In this document: piece after piece, positions 1 to 9,707 of the stretch
How the letters are laid out: each line of letters begins with the position of its first letter
Position numbering within the stretch: the first letter of the stretch is position 1
Origin: Nitrospira sp.
GTDB lineage: Bacteria; Nitrospirota; Nitrospiria; Nitrospirales; Nitrospiraceae
Direction of reading: 5' to 3'
Assembly (NCBI GenBank): GCA_037045225.1
Contig: JBAOHZ010000009.1
Location: forward strand, 1,426,001 to 1,490,000
Length of the DNA stretch: 64,000 nucleotides
Translations under genes and position numbers: made by a program
The notes under the pieces: generated by a model
What the model saw: only the letters and a program-made list of their open reading frames with translations
The model's database searches: none
What the model was told of the DNA's origin: nothing

Positions 1-1368
1 CTACCGGCCGGTGCGGATGCCGCGGCGAAGCCGGCACCCAAACCCTCCACGGGCAATACCTGCGAAAGCGCCTTCAAGCAGACGCGTCCGGCGCCAAACA
101 TAATAAACAAAGTGCTCCAGGCTCATGCCCGTTGGCTGGAAGATCGGGACTCCCCCGATGGCCGCCGGGCCAATCTCTGCCGCACCGATCTTCGACAACT
201 GCGCCTGGCAGGGGCCAACCTCGAACGGATCAATCTCGAAGGCGCGATCCTGAAGGGCTCACATCTGCGCACCGCGAGTCTTGTGCAAGCACACCTCAAA
301 GGCGCCGACTTCTCCCAGGCGATCCTCGACGACGCGAACCTGGAGGGCGCCGACCTACGCAAGGCCCTGTTGGTCAACGCCCATCTCAATCGCGTCGCGG
401 CCGACGAAGCGGCGTTCTACGGAGCCAACCTTCAAGGCGCGCACCTCCGGGACGCGCTCTTGGAGCGAGCTCATTTTGAAGATGCCGATCTGCGGGGCGC
501 AGACCTCAGCAATGCCACCCTCTTGGACGGCTATTTTTATGGCGCGAATCTGTTGAAAGCCAATCTCACCGACGCCGACCTGGCAAGCACCGACCTCCGC
601 CGGGCTAATTTGCGCCAGGCCAATTTACGCCGAGCCAGTCTGCAGGGCGCCTTGCTGGACAGTGCGACCCTCGACGGCGCATCACTCGTCGAAGCAGATC
701 TGGAGAGCGCCTATTTAGACGACGCCTCACTGGCGAGCGCGGATCTCCATGAGGCCAGCCTCCGTGGCGCAGATTTTCGCTATACGCATCTCGGCGGAGC
801 CAACCTGCAGCGAGCCAACCTGGAAAATGCAAATATGGAAGGAGCGAACCTCGTCAAAGCCCGACTGGACTCGGCCACGCTGACCATGACGGTCCTGTAT
901 AAGGCCAACCTGTCCGGGGCCACGCTACACGGGGCCACGCTGCATCACGCCGTCCTCATCGGCGCCCAACTGGCACGGACCGATCTGCGAAAAGCCGACC
1001 TCACCGAAATGTATGGCCCGAAAGCCCATCTGCAGCAGGCCCGGCTGACCGAAGCCAATCTGGAATTGGCCAACCTGGTGGCAGCCGACCTGAGCCAGGC
1101 CGACATCAGCCACGCGGTCGTGGTACAAACAAACCTCCAGGAGGCCAATTTACGCGGGGCGAATGTGAGCGCCTCAGATTTGACAGGCGCCCAACTGAAC
1201 AACGCCGATCTGCAACAGGCCGACTTGCGGGGGGCGAACCTCAGCGGCACACTGGGGCTGGTTCAAGCACAACTGGATCAGGCCTGCCTGGATGAGGCGA
1301 CTCAAATTCCGTCCGATCTCCAACGGCCGAAGCCCTGTCCCCAACATCACCAACGAGCGCGTAAATAG
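1..1368 (+). CDS. pentapeptide-repeat protein, 5' end outside window
   Basis: The reading frame is open from base 1, so the protein starts upstream of the window; 455 residues are visible. A GTG at 112 is only an internal candidate start. After about 50 residues of linker with one Cys, the rest is almost entirely tandem pentapeptide repeats of the A(D/N)LXX type, which in this family fold as a right-handed quadrilateral beta helix. No enzymatic domain, membrane segment or second domain is visible. Pentapeptide proteins have varied or unknown roles, some as DNA mimics or structural scaffolds; I cannot assign one. The repeat-rich region is compositionally regular (many GCC AAC CTC-like codons) but shows no frameshift. 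Confidence 0.85.
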   Translation, partial: LPAGADAAAKPAPKPSTGNTCESAFKQTRPAPNIINKVLQAHARWLEDRDSPDGRRANLCRTDLRQLRLAGANLERINLEGAILKGSHLRTASLVQAHLKGADFSQAILDDANLEGADLRKALLVNAHLNRVAADEAAFYGANLQGAHLRDALLERAHFEDADLRGADLSNATLLDGYFYGANLLKANLTDADLASTDLRRANLRQANLRRASLQGALLDSATLDGASLVEADLESAYLDDASLASADLHEASLRGADFRYTHLGGANLQRANLENANMEGANLVKARLDSATLTMTVLYKANLSGATLHGATLHHAVLIGAQLARTDLRKADLTEMYGPKAHLQQARLTEANLELANLVAADLSQADISHAVVVQTNLQEANLRGANVSASDLTGAQLNNADLQQADLRGANLSGTLGLVQAQLDQACLDEATQIPSDLQRPKPCPQHHQRARK

Positions 1369-1497
1369 CATGACAATCGAACCACTAGGTGGGCATATGG
1401 AACAACTGATCACCACAATCAATGAAACCAGCGTCCGGTTCAGGGCCTCAAGGGCCGGAACCATCGCGCCGCCAGGTTCCTTTTATGAGAGCTCAAT

Positions 1498-2034
1498 GTG
1501 GTGAACCGGCAGTCTATGATCGTGCTCGCGCTAGCCGGGTTGGCAGTGCTGAGCGTCCTGATGTTTGTCACCTGGTGCCCGCCGGACGCCTGTCGAGCCC
1601 TGCATATCCAGACCTATACCATCTCCGGTCTGGACGACTATCGGCAGTTTTTGGCAGACGACGCGGCGTTTCTCGCGCGGCATCATGTCCGGGCAATCCG
1701 GCTTGATTGTTCGGCCCTGCGCGATGATGTCGTGACGGCCCTCACCACCGGGCACCTGACGCTTGGCATCAGCAACCAGGATGGAGCTGAGGAGCGGACC
1801 ATCCGGGCTGGTCCGATCCAGGCGTGGTACCAGGGGCAGCTGTTACACCTGACCTACAACGCCTCTAACGATCACCGGCAAGCGACGGAATGGGTGGGCA
1901 GCATCCAAAACGGCGTTGCCGGACAAGAGCGACGGGACCTGTCATTCCTTCCACGATTGTTCGGCGGCTTGATTCTCCATGTTCAGAACAAGGAAACGCC
2001 CATCGTATTTTTCTCAGCTCAACCCTGTGCCTGA
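1498..2034 (+). CDS. membrane-anchored hypothetical protein
   Basis: A 178-residue protein starting at tandem GTG codons, with one hydrophobic segment at about residues 7-25 (an uncleaved anchor or signal peptide) followed by a soluble domain predicted to lie outside the cytoplasm. No family is recognised. It contains two cysteines just after the anchor and one in the middle. It precedes the ynfA gene by about 120 bp on the same strand, but shared transcription is only inferred. Confidence 0.6.
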   Translation: MVNRQSMIVLALAGLAVLSVLMFVTWCPPDACRALHIQTYTISGLDDYRQFLADDAAFLARHHVRAIRLDCSALRDDVVTALTTGHLTLGISNQDGAEERTIRAGPIQAWYQGQLLHLTYNASNDHRQATEWVGSIQNGVAGQERRDLSFLPRLFGGLILHVQNKETPIVFFSAQPCA

Positions 2035-2153
2035 CGGAGTACAGCAGGGCACGGTTGTTGTGGGACAGCACAATCACCTCATATGCCGTATTGTGCCAAT
2101 AGGGATCAACCCAGCCCGCAGGATGCCCCGAAGGTCGTCGCAAGGAGGCAGTG

Positions 2154-2489
2154 ATGTCATTTGCCCTGTCGATGAGTCTTTTCATCGTCGCCGGACTGTG
2201 CGAGATCGGCGGCGGCTACCTCGTCTGGCTATGGTTCCGTGAAGGCAAACCCCTCGGATATGCAGCAGCGGGGGCGGTGCTCTTGATCCTCTACGGGATC
2301 ATTCCCACGTTGCAAACCGCGCACTTCGGACGGGTCTATGCGGCCTATGGCGGAATGTTCATCATCCTGTCGCTGCTGTGGGGATGGGGCGTGGATAGTG
2401 TCCGGCCGGATCGATTCGATGTCGTAGGAGCGGCGATCTGCCTCATCGGCATGGCCGTCATTATGTATATGCCTCGTCCCTCAATGTAA
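2154..2489 (+). CDS. ynfA: YnfA/UPF0060 family small membrane protein
   Basis: A 111-residue inner-membrane protein with four hydrophobic helices and the conserved features of the UPF0060 (YnfA) family: an N-terminal helix ending in CEIGGGYLVWLW, a middle RVYAAYGG motif and a C-terminal AICLIGMAVIMY-like helix. The family is related to small multidrug resistance transporters; a transport role is plausible but the substrate is unknown. The ATG at 2154 is preferred over the GTG at 2151 because AAGGAGG lies at about 2142-2148. Confidence 0.9.
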   Translation: MSFALSMSLFIVAGLCEIGGGYLVWLWFREGKPLGYAAAGAVLLILYGIIPTLQTAHFGRVYAAYGGMFIILSLLWGWGVDSVRPDRFDVVGAAICLIGMAVIMYMPRPSM

Positions 2490-2801
2490 CCTCTCCCCTC
2501 AATCGCCCACACTCATCAATCCCTTCCTCCGGCGGTCGCTTCTATGCCGGGCGGCGGCTCATGGTGCGGACTCAGAACCGGACCTCTCTTCGTTCTCACT
2601 CACAGAAATCACCCGTTGACGCCTCGCGTGATCCTTCACAGGTCCCATACGTAGAGTTCACAGCGCCCCTAACGAAGATGTACTCACCACCTCCGAGACC
2701 CGGCAGGAGTCACATGACAATCCTGAGTTGCGTTCCCTATAATCCGTCAGGCAAAAACACGCCGATGATGGCCATACGATCGCCTCGACCTGTCGATCAT
2801 T
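2490..2801. other. intergenic region without a convincing gene
   Basis: About 310 bases between ynfA and the MFS gene. No reading frame in it has a Shine-Dalgarno sequence or recognisable product, and I see no strong terminator hairpin. It probably carries the promoter of the MFS gene. Confidence 0.5.
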
Positions 2802-4004
2802 ATGAACATGCCTCCGCGCCATGTGCTTCGCCAAATGCCGTCCGGCATCTGGGTGTTGGGTTGTGTCAGCCTGCTGATGGACATTTCATCGGAAATGATC
2901 CACAGCCTCCTGCCGCTCTTCATGGTCACAACCCTCGGCGCCGGCACGATTGCTGTCGGCATCGTGGAAGGATTGGCTGAATCTCTGGCCCTCGTGGTCA
3001 AAGTCTTTTCCGGGACATTAAGCGACTACCTCGGCAAGCGGAAGGGACTGGCCCTGTGCGGCTACGCATTAGGCGCACTGACCAAACCGCTCTTCGCCAT
3101 GGCCCCGGACATCGGCACCCTGTTGACCGCCCGCTTGCTGGACCGGGTGGGAAAAGGCGTACGAGGTGCGCCCCGCGATGCGTTGGTAGCGGACATCGCG
3201 CCGCCGCATCTCCGTGGCGCCGCGTTCGGCTTGCGACAGTCGCTCGATACGGTGGGGGCCTTTCTCGGTCCCCTGCTCGCTGTCGGATTGATGCTGCTCT
3301 GGGCCGACGATTTCCGTGCCGTCTTCTGGGTGGCCGTCATACCGGGCATGATGGCCGTCGCGCTCCTGCTATTCGGCATACAGGAGCCTGAGGCGCGCCC
3401 GACGACACAGAGAACCAATCCGATCACCCGGGATAATTTCGCGCGCTTAGGGTCGGCCTATTGGTGGATCGTGGGGATCGGCGCCCTGTTTACGCTGGCG
3501 CGGTTTAGCGAAGCCTTTCTCGTCCTGCGCGCCCAACAAGGCGGGATTCCGATCGCCTTCATTCCCCTGGTCATGGTCGCCATGAACCTGGTCTATGCGT
3601 GCTCTGCCTATCCGTTCGGCAAGCTCTCCGACAGGATGAACCACAAGGCGCTGCTCGCCGGCGGCCTCTTGGTGCTGGTTGCGGCCGACCTGGTCCTGGC
3701 CATGAACGATCACTGGAGCGTCGTGCTGGGAGGCGTGGCGCTCTGGGGGGTACACATGGGCATGACACAAGGCCTGCTGGCCACCATGGTCGCAGACGTG
3801 GCGCCGGCCGATTTGCGTGGAACGGCCTACGGCTGCTTCAATCTGGCCTGCGGACTTGCGATGCTCGTTGCGAGTGTCCTGGCGGGATTCCTCTGGGATC
3901 GGTTCGACGCATCGTTCACATTTTATGCGGGCGCGCTCTTCAGTCTGCTCGCGATCGTCGGCACCTTGTTCTCTCCCGTGGCCCAACCCCGGCGCCCCGG
4001 CTAA
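2802..4004 (+). CDS. MFS transporter
   Basis: A 400-residue major facilitator superfamily protein with about twelve hydrophobic helices. The cytoplasmic loop 2-3 motif is visible as GTLSDYLGKRKGL (residues about 67-80), followed by the DRVGKGVRGAPRDALVAD stretch typical of a subgroup of MFS proteins conserved in Proteobacteria and Nitrospirota. A second half-repeat motif, FGKLSDRM, starts near residue 270. The substrate cannot be inferred. ATG codons at residues 1 and 3 are both possible starts. It stands alone between intergenic regions, so no operon partner helps to define its role. Confidence 0.85.
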   Translation: MNMPPRHVLRQMPSGIWVLGCVSLLMDISSEMIHSLLPLFMVTTLGAGTIAVGIVEGLAESLALVVKVFSGTLSDYLGKRKGLALCGYALGALTKPLFAMAPDIGTLLTARLLDRVGKGVRGAPRDALVADIAPPHLRGAAFGLRQSLDTVGAFLGPLLAVGLMLLWADDFRAVFWVAVIPGMMAVALLLFGIQEPEARPTTQRTNPITRDNFARLGSAYWWIVGIGALFTLARFSEAFLVLRAQQGGIPIAFIPLVMVAMNLVYACSAYPFGKLSDRMNHKALLAGGLLVLVAADLVLAMNDHWSVVLGGVALWGVHMGMTQGLLATMVADVAPADLRGTAYGCFNLACGLAMLVASVLAGFLWDRFDASFTFYAGALFSLLAIVGTLFSPVAQPRRPG

Positions 4005-4240
4005 GCAATGGACGAGCCCTCATCTTCCACCGTCGGTCGATCACTGCCTCCAGCATGCACTATCTCCCGCATATCTCCCCGCTGAAGGCGCCGGTACGGC
4101 CACACGCTCTGTTCATCGTTTGGGTGAGGAGCGGCACAGGGGAAACAGGGTTCGACCGCCCGGCTCGGCCTAGCCGCCTTCCCGAACACGTTCCCGGAAG
4201 CGACCAACAAGACCATGAGGGCGAATAGACAGACGCACAT
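4001..4240 (-). CDS. possible small secreted protein
   Basis: A 79-residue frame opposite the MFS gene end and running away from the universal-stress gene. Its first 20 residues look like a signal peptide (hydrophobic core after MCVCLFALM, ending near FGKA), and the mature part has two cysteines in a CFPCA motif. The ribosome binding site is weak and no family is recognised, so it may be spurious. Confidence 0.3.
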   Translation of the reverse strand: MCVCLFALMVLLVASGNVFGKAARPSRAVEPCFPCAAPHPNDEQSVWPYRRLQRGDMREIVHAGGSDRPTVEDEGSSIA

Positions 4241-4466
4241 CGACCACCCATCGCCATTTCGGGCGCCCTTCTAACTGATGCCAATTACCCCAATATCGTC
4301 CTCCTCACTGCTGCAAAACGCCGCAACTGGGCCCCATGAGTCCCCAACAAACCTGTCAACCGCCTGGCATCGCAGTGAATACTGTCCCGGCATTGAAGTA
4401 TATTCAGGCATATCCGATGCAGACCTCATTCCAGAGCAGATCGCTGATAACCCAGGAGAAGCACAC

Positions 4467-5372
4467 ATGAAGATGATGATCGCGGTGGATGGGTCGGAGT
4501 TCGCCGAGTGGAGCGTACAGGTACTGGAAGCAGTCGCAAGCCGCCCGCCCGACTCCGTCACATTGGTCCATGTCGTGGATAGCGCACCGCTGAAAACCGC
4601 CGCCCGTAAACATGCCGCACTTTCGAAGCAGGCCATCGCCGCCATGACAAAGGCCGGCGATCAGATCCTGCGCCGCTTCCAAGGCCTGACAAAAATTGCC
4701 CTCAAACAAGCCGCCACCAAACCTCGCACGTCCATCGACACGATCCTTGCCCATGGCCGCATCGCCGATACCATCACAAAGCTGGCCAAGCAGAAGAAAG
4801 TCGACCTGCTCGTCCTTGGCTCGCGCGGCCTGAGCGACGCCGAACATTACCTTCTGGGCAGTGTGTCCCGTAAAGTCAGCGCCCTGGCTGCCTGCCCGGT
4901 GCTGGTCGTGAAGCGGCCGCTCACAACCCTCTCCCACGTCCTCTTTGCGGCTGATGCCTCGAAACACTCACAAGGCGCCTGTCGCTTTCTGTGCCAACGC
5001 TTTCTTCCGGAGTCCGCGCACGTCACGGTACTGTCGGTCGTCGAACCGGCCATGACGGAACTCGCGACCAAGTATCTGTCGAAAGACCAGGTGGAGCAGA
5101 TCTCGGCCCCGAAACGCCAGGCCGCGGAACAGGTGGTAGAGAACTTACGCGATCGATTCCTGGCCGAAGGTTGTGCCGTCACGACTCGGGTGCAGGTCGA
5201 TCATGTGACCGACACGATTCTCCAGCAGGCCACCTCCAACAAGGTGGATCTGCTCGTGGCAGGCTCACGAGGCTTGACGGGGTCCGAACGCCTTCAATTG
5301 GGCAGCGTCTCCGAAGCGCTGCTGAAGTATGCCCCCTGTTCGGTACTCATCGTGCGAGGATGGCGTGCCTGA
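4467..5372 (+). CDS. tandem universal stress protein
   Basis: A 301-residue cytoplasmic protein made of two UspA domains (about 1-145 and 152-301). Both carry the ATP-binding signature of the family: GSRGLSDAEHYLLGSVS in the first and GSRGLTGSERLQLGSVS in the second, so both halves should bind ATP. The frame extends upstream, but ATG 4467 is chosen because AGGAGAA lies ten bases before it. Its last eight bases overlap the GTG start of the P-type ATPase, so the two are almost certainly cotranscribed and translationally coupled. Such proteins usually act in starvation, hypoxia or redox stress; here a link to cation homeostasis is inferred. Confidence 0.9.
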   Translation: MKMMIAVDGSEFAEWSVQVLEAVASRPPDSVTLVHVVDSAPLKTAARKHAALSKQAIAAMTKAGDQILRRFQGLTKIALKQAATKPRTSIDTILAHGRIADTITKLAKQKKVDLLVLGSRGLSDAEHYLLGSVSRKVSALAACPVLVVKRPLTTLSHVLFAADASKHSQGACRFLCQRFLPESAHVTVLSVVEPAMTELATKYLSKDQVEQISAPKRQAAEQVVENLRDRFLAEGCAVTTRVQVDHVTDTILQQATSNKVDLLVAGSRGLTGSERLQLGSVSEALLKYAPCSVLIVRGWRA

Positions 5373-8163
5373 ACTGACTGCGCTAGAGATTTGCCGCCTG
5401 GCACCCAGCCAGGTATACCGCGCACTCGCCACCACCCCACAGGGGCTCTCGGCGGACGACGTCCGGCGACGAACCCTCAGGTACGGACCGAATAGTCTGC
5501 ACGCGTTGCGCGGGGTGCCGCTCATCAGCCGTTTTGCGCGTCAGTTCACGCATTTCCTGGCGCTGCTCCTATGGGTGGCGGCAGGCCTGGCGTTTCTCGC
5601 CGACGCCCTCCACTCCGGTGAAGGCATGGCGACGCTGGGGTGGGCCATCCTCGGCGTGATTCTCATTAATGCCGTCTTCGCCTTCCTGCAGGAGTATAAG
5701 GCCGAACGCGCGGTCCAGGCCTTGCGCAACATGCTGCCGGCGAAAGCCTGGGTCCTTCGCGACGGGCACCAGCAACAGATCGCCCGCAGCGAACTGGTGC
5801 CGGGCGATCTGCTCGTGCTCGAAGAAGGCGAACAGATTCCCGCCGATGCGAGGCTCACCGAAGCCGCCGGCATGCGCGTCGACAACTCCTCGCTCACCGG
5901 CGAATCAAAACCACAGCACCGGACGGCTGATCCCATCACGGATGGTCATCCACTCGACATCGCGAATCTGACCTTTGCCGGAACCACAGTCCTCTCCGGC
6001 CATGGCCAAGGCGTGGTGTTTGCCACCGGCCTCAACACCGAGTTCGGAAAAATCGCGCATCTGACGACAACGGTTCAGACCGGCTTGAGCCCGCTCCAAC
6101 AGGAAATCGTGAAGGTCACCCACGTCGTCGCCGCACTCTCCGTCCTGATGGGCCTGGTCTTTTTCATCATCGGCGTCGGGATGGGATTGAGCTTCTGGAC
6201 CAGCGCGATTTTCGGCATCGGCATCATCGTCGCCAACGTGCCTGAAGGCCTGCTGCCGACCGTCACCCTCGCCCTCGCGATGGGCAGTCAACGCATGGCG
6301 GCACGCAAAGCGCTCATCAAACACCTGGCGGCCGTCGAAACCCTGGGGTGCACGACCGTGATCTGCACCGACAAGACCGGCACGCTGACGGAAAACCGGA
6401 TGCGGCTCGACAAGCTCTACGTGGAGGACCTCATTGTCGAATCGCGGGAGGGCTGTTTGTTCACGAGAAACCGCCTCATCACCGCCGCCGAATCCGAACG
6501 CTGGCGTCCCCTGTTCGACGCCATGGTCCATTGCAATAACGCAAAGCGCACCCGCCACCCCGACGGTCGCAGCCGCACGACCGGCGATCCCACTGAGACA
6601 GCGCTGCTGGAGTTTGCCGCGGACCACGGACTCCTCCATCGCCCGCCGCTCCGGCGCATGGGCGAACTCCCGTTCGATGCCGATCGCAAACGGATGACGA
6701 CGCTGCACTGGAACGAGGGTCGGCTGCTCGCCTTCACCAAAGGCGCGCCGGAATCGGTCTTGCCGTTGTGCACCCTGCAGCAGGGATCAGCCGCGCCCGT
6801 CGAACTCACCGTCGACGGACGCAAAAAAATCCTGGCCCAGAGTCAGGCCTTCGCCCAACAGGCGTACCGGGTGCTGGCCGTGGCCATGCGAGAAGTCGAC
6901 CGCGACGTCGAGCAGTTAGAGGCCGACACGGTCGAACAAGGACTGACATTTCTCGGACTCGTGGCCATGATGGACCCGCCACACCGCGAAGTGCCGGCCG
7001 CCATCGCAAAATGCCGGCGGGCCGGGGTCCGCGTCATGATGATTACCGGCGACCATCCCCTGACGGCATTGGCCATCGCACGCAAGGTCGGACTGGCTCC
7101 GGAAACGATCTCCACGCCACCGGGCCATTTCGTACCGGTGATCGAAGGCGCCCATATCGACACCTTCAGCGACGATCGACTGCGCCAACTGCTCACGCCG
7201 ACCGCTCCCGGCGAACTGGACCCGATCTTCGCCCGCATGGCACCTCGGCATAAAATGCGCATCGTCTCGGTGCTAAAAGAGATGCGAGAAGTGGTCGCCG
7301 TGACCGGCGACGGGGTAAACGACGCGCCGGCGTTAAAAATGGCGGACATCGGCATCGCCATGGGAGTCACCGGCACAGACGTGGCCAAAGAAACGGCTTC
7401 CATGATCCTGCTCGACGATAATTTCGCCACCATCGTCAATGCCATCGAAGAGGGTCGAGCCGTCTTTATGAACATCCGCAAGTTCGTAACCTACGTGCTG
7501 GCCAGCAACGTCCCGGAGGTCGTGCCCTACCTGGCGTTTGGACTGTCGTCGATCCCACTGGCCTTGACCGTCCCGCAAATCCTCGCCGTCGATTTGGGAA
7601 CCGACATGGTCCCGGCGCTGGCGTTGGCCGCAGAGCCGCCGCAAGGCGGAGTGATGGATGACCCTCCACGGCCAAGAACCGAGCGGCTGCTCAGCAGGGA
7701 TGTGCTCCTGAGAGCCTACGCCTTTTTGGGATTGATCGAAGCCGGCATTGCCATGGGAGGGTTTTTTCTCTATTTATATAGCCAGGGTTGGAGTTGGGGA
7801 GTGCCGCTCGACTGGAACTCCTCGTTGTACAAGGAAGCGACGACGGTCACATTCGCCGGGATCGTGGCGGCACAGGTCGCCAATGTCTTTGCTTGCCGTT
7901 CCGACCGCATGTCGGCGTTTCGGCTCGGCTGGTTCAGCAATCCCTTGATCCTGGTGGGGGTTACCGTCGAACTGACGATCCTGCTCATCATGACCTACAG
8001 CCCGGCCGGACATCTGGTGTTCGATACCGCCTCGCTCCCGGCCTGGATCTTCGGACCGCTGGCACTCGGGGCCATCGGCTTGCTCCTGGCGGACGAACTG
8101 CGGAAATTCGTCTGCGGGCGAATGGGCGCGCGACTCCCGCTGCAACCCCAGCGAGGAACGTGA
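5365..8163 (+). CDS. P2C-like cation-transporting P-type ATPase
   Basis: A 932-residue membrane ATPase. Visible elements in order are an N-terminal cation-ATPase domain, M1-M2 helices, the TGES actuator motif in SSLTGESK, the M4 ion site PEGLL (about residue 293), the phosphorylation motif CTDKTGTLTENRM with Asp336, the hinge motif TGDGVNDAPALK (about 647), and six C-terminal helices. PEGLL, plus the AVDLGTDMVPALALA segment in M6, resembles Na,K-ATPase (P2C) rather than SERCA (PEGLP), so Na+ or K+ export or exchange is more likely than Ca2+. GTG 5365 is chosen over earlier in-frame codons because GAGGA precedes it. It overlaps the upstream universal-stress gene by eight bases. Confidence 0.92.
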   Translation: MPELTALEICRLAPSQVYRALATTPQGLSADDVRRRTLRYGPNSLHALRGVPLISRFARQFTHFLALLLWVAAGLAFLADALHSGEGMATLGWAILGVILINAVFAFLQEYKAERAVQALRNMLPAKAWVLRDGHQQQIARSELVPGDLLVLEEGEQIPADARLTEAAGMRVDNSSLTGESKPQHRTADPITDGHPLDIANLTFAGTTVLSGHGQGVVFATGLNTEFGKIAHLTTTVQTGLSPLQQEIVKVTHVVAALSVLMGLVFFIIGVGMGLSFWTSAIFGIGIIVANVPEGLLPTVTLALAMGSQRMAARKALIKHLAAVETLGCTTVICTDKTGTLTENRMRLDKLYVEDLIVESREGCLFTRNRLITAAESERWRPLFDAMVHCNNAKRTRHPDGRSRTTGDPTETALLEFAADHGLLHRPPLRRMGELPFDADRKRMTTLHWNEGRLLAFTKGAPESVLPLCTLQQGSAAPVELTVDGRKKILAQSQAFAQQAYRVLAVAMREVDRDVEQLEADTVEQGLTFLGLVAMMDPPHREVPAAIAKCRRAGVRVMMITGDHPLTALAIARKVGLAPETISTPPGHFVPVIEGAHIDTFSDDRLRQLLTPTAPGELDPIFARMAPRHKMRIVSVLKEMREVVAVTGDGVNDAPALKMADIGIAMGVTGTDVAKETASMILLDDNFATIVNAIEEGRAVFMNIRKFVTYVLASNVPEVVPYLAFGLSSIPLALTVPQILAVDLGTDMVPALALAAEPPQGGVMDDPPRPRTERLLSRDVLLRAYAFLGLIEAGIAMGGFFLYLYSQGWSWGVPLDWNSSLYKEATTVTFAGIVAAQVANVFACRSDRMSAFRLGWFSNPLILVGVTVELTILLIMTYSPAGHLVFDTASLPAWIFGPLALGAIGLLLADELRKFVCGRMGARLPLQPQRGT

Positions 8164-8252
8164 CGTAGGTCTGGATTGATGGTGATCGATGAGAGACAAT
8201 CGAGCCTATACGCAAAGGCCAAGGGACATTCATGTTGAAAAAAGGAGCTCCT

Positions 8253-9107
8253 ATGACGACCGTATCGGGCCAGCACGTCAGTGACTACATGCATCGCCAA
8301 TTGGAGGTCGTTCCGCAAGATACCTCCGTCGTGACCGTGGCCACCACCATGCGGACACGCAGCGTCGGCTCGGTGCTGATCGAATGCTTCGACCGCCCGC
8401 ACAACGATTGCCGGATTGCGGGCATCGTCACCGAAACCGACCTCGTCGCCAAGGTGTTGGCGCCGGGTCGCGTTCCCGCTCAAACCAGCATGGCAGACAT
8501 CATGAGTAGTCCGCTCATCACCATCGCACCGAATCGTCCGATGGTCGATGCCAGCCATCTGATGCAACACAAAAACATACGACACCTCGCCGTGACCGAA
8601 GGCACGGAGGTACTCGGGATCATTTCGATACGCGACTTGGTGAGACACTTCGTGGATGCAGACGGCGGGCCGGTGCAAGCGCTCACCAATGTCTACCGCC
8701 CGTTGAGTGTTCTAATGAAAACCGCCATCGAAACCATCGGAAGCGACGAAACGGCCCTCGAGGCCGCGCAACGAATGGCGGACAAACATATCGGGGCGCT
8801 GTTTGTGATGGAAGCCGATGAACTCGTGGGGATTATCACCGAAGGCGACCTGGTGCGCAAACTACTGGCCTACCAACTCGATCCGCAGACCCTGCGCGTG
8901 GGGGCGCTCATGAATTCGCCGTTAATCGACATCGACATCAATCGCACCATCCGCGATGCCAGTGAACGGATGTCCGCGAAACGAGTCCGCCATCTCGCCG
9001 TCACCGAACATGAGAAGGTCGTCGGGGTCCTCTCTATCCGCGACTTGGTAAAGATGGTCGCGATCCGTGACCGCCCGGACTTTTTGAAGCGAAGCTCGGG
9101 CTCATAA
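8253..9107 (+). CDS. four-CBS-domain regulatory protein
   Basis: A 284-residue protein consisting of two Bateman modules, i.e. four CBS motifs (about residues 5-60, 80-135, 150-205, 215-275). Each motif ends in a typical I(I/V)(T/S)xxDLV signature such as GIVTETDLV and GIITEGDLVRK. CBS pairs usually sense adenine nucleotides. There is no catalytic or membrane domain, so it is probably a stand-alone regulator or binding partner. ATG 8253 is preferred over 8232 because AAAGGAG lies just before it. It lies 90 bp after the P-type ATPase gene, in the same orientation. Confidence 0.88.
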   Translation: MTTVSGQHVSDYMHRQLEVVPQDTSVVTVATTMRTRSVGSVLIECFDRPHNDCRIAGIVTETDLVAKVLAPGRVPAQTSMADIMSSPLITIAPNRPMVDASHLMQHKNIRHLAVTEGTEVLGIISIRDLVRHFVDADGGPVQALTNVYRPLSVLMKTAIETIGSDETALEAAQRMADKHIGALFVMEADELVGIITEGDLVRKLLAYQLDPQTLRVGALMNSPLIDIDINRTIRDASERMSAKRVRHLAVTEHEKVVGVLSIRDLVKMVAIRDRPDFLKRSSGS

Positions 9108-9164
9108 CAGAAACGGCCGGGGATCGCGCACGCCACGCTCCCACGCAAAGGACCGGCTTGAACG

Positions 9165-9497
9165 GTGCCCCGGCCCAGTCTCCAGGTTACCCCGGAACAG
9201 CCTCAGGCCATGAGGAGAGGGTCGATCTCAGGCGTCCTGCCTCGCTCAGGCATCCCGCTTCACGCGTATCTGCGTACATGGCAACACCATCTGGGCAAAC
9301 CCGGCTCACAGCAGGAGCAACGTCTGGCCGAACTCTATTTGGGCAGAGGGGGAATCTACCGAAGCAACGAATTGCGGCATCGCGCTGAGATGCTGGGCCT
9401 CCTGAACACCCACGTCAACCTGATGACCCAGGACCTGAAGCTGCTGTTCCTCGAATCGCTACAGCACCGCCCTTCACGACCCGAGGAGCCGGTCTAA
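9165..9497 (+). CDS. hypothetical protein
   Basis: A 110-residue soluble protein with no recognised family. The C-terminal half (about 45-100) is predicted to be helical, with a leucine-rich stretch ending in TQDLKLLFLESL. The start is uncertain: GTG 9165 or the internal ATG at 9210. It sits between the CBS protein and the TerC-like protein on the same strand. Confidence 0.5.
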   Translation: MPRPSLQVTPEQPQAMRRGSISGVLPRSGIPLHAYLRTWQHHLGKPGSQQEQRLAELYLGRGGIYRSNELRHRAEMLGLLNTHVNLMTQDLKLLFLESLQHRPSRPEEPV

Positions 9498-9707
9498 CAA
9501 ACCCTGCTCCAGCCCCTTCCTGAAGAAAAGGCCGCTTCGGGGACCTCTCCTCGATCGATCCACCCGGTCGCACCACGTCGTCCATCGACTGGTTTTTATT
9601 GCGCAGTCCCGCCCGGAACGGTAGACTTCTTCAACGCGTCTCGATGCCGCACATCCTCGCATGTCCGATCGACTCGTTTGCCTTTTCTTTCACGAATGGA
9701 GCCGCTG

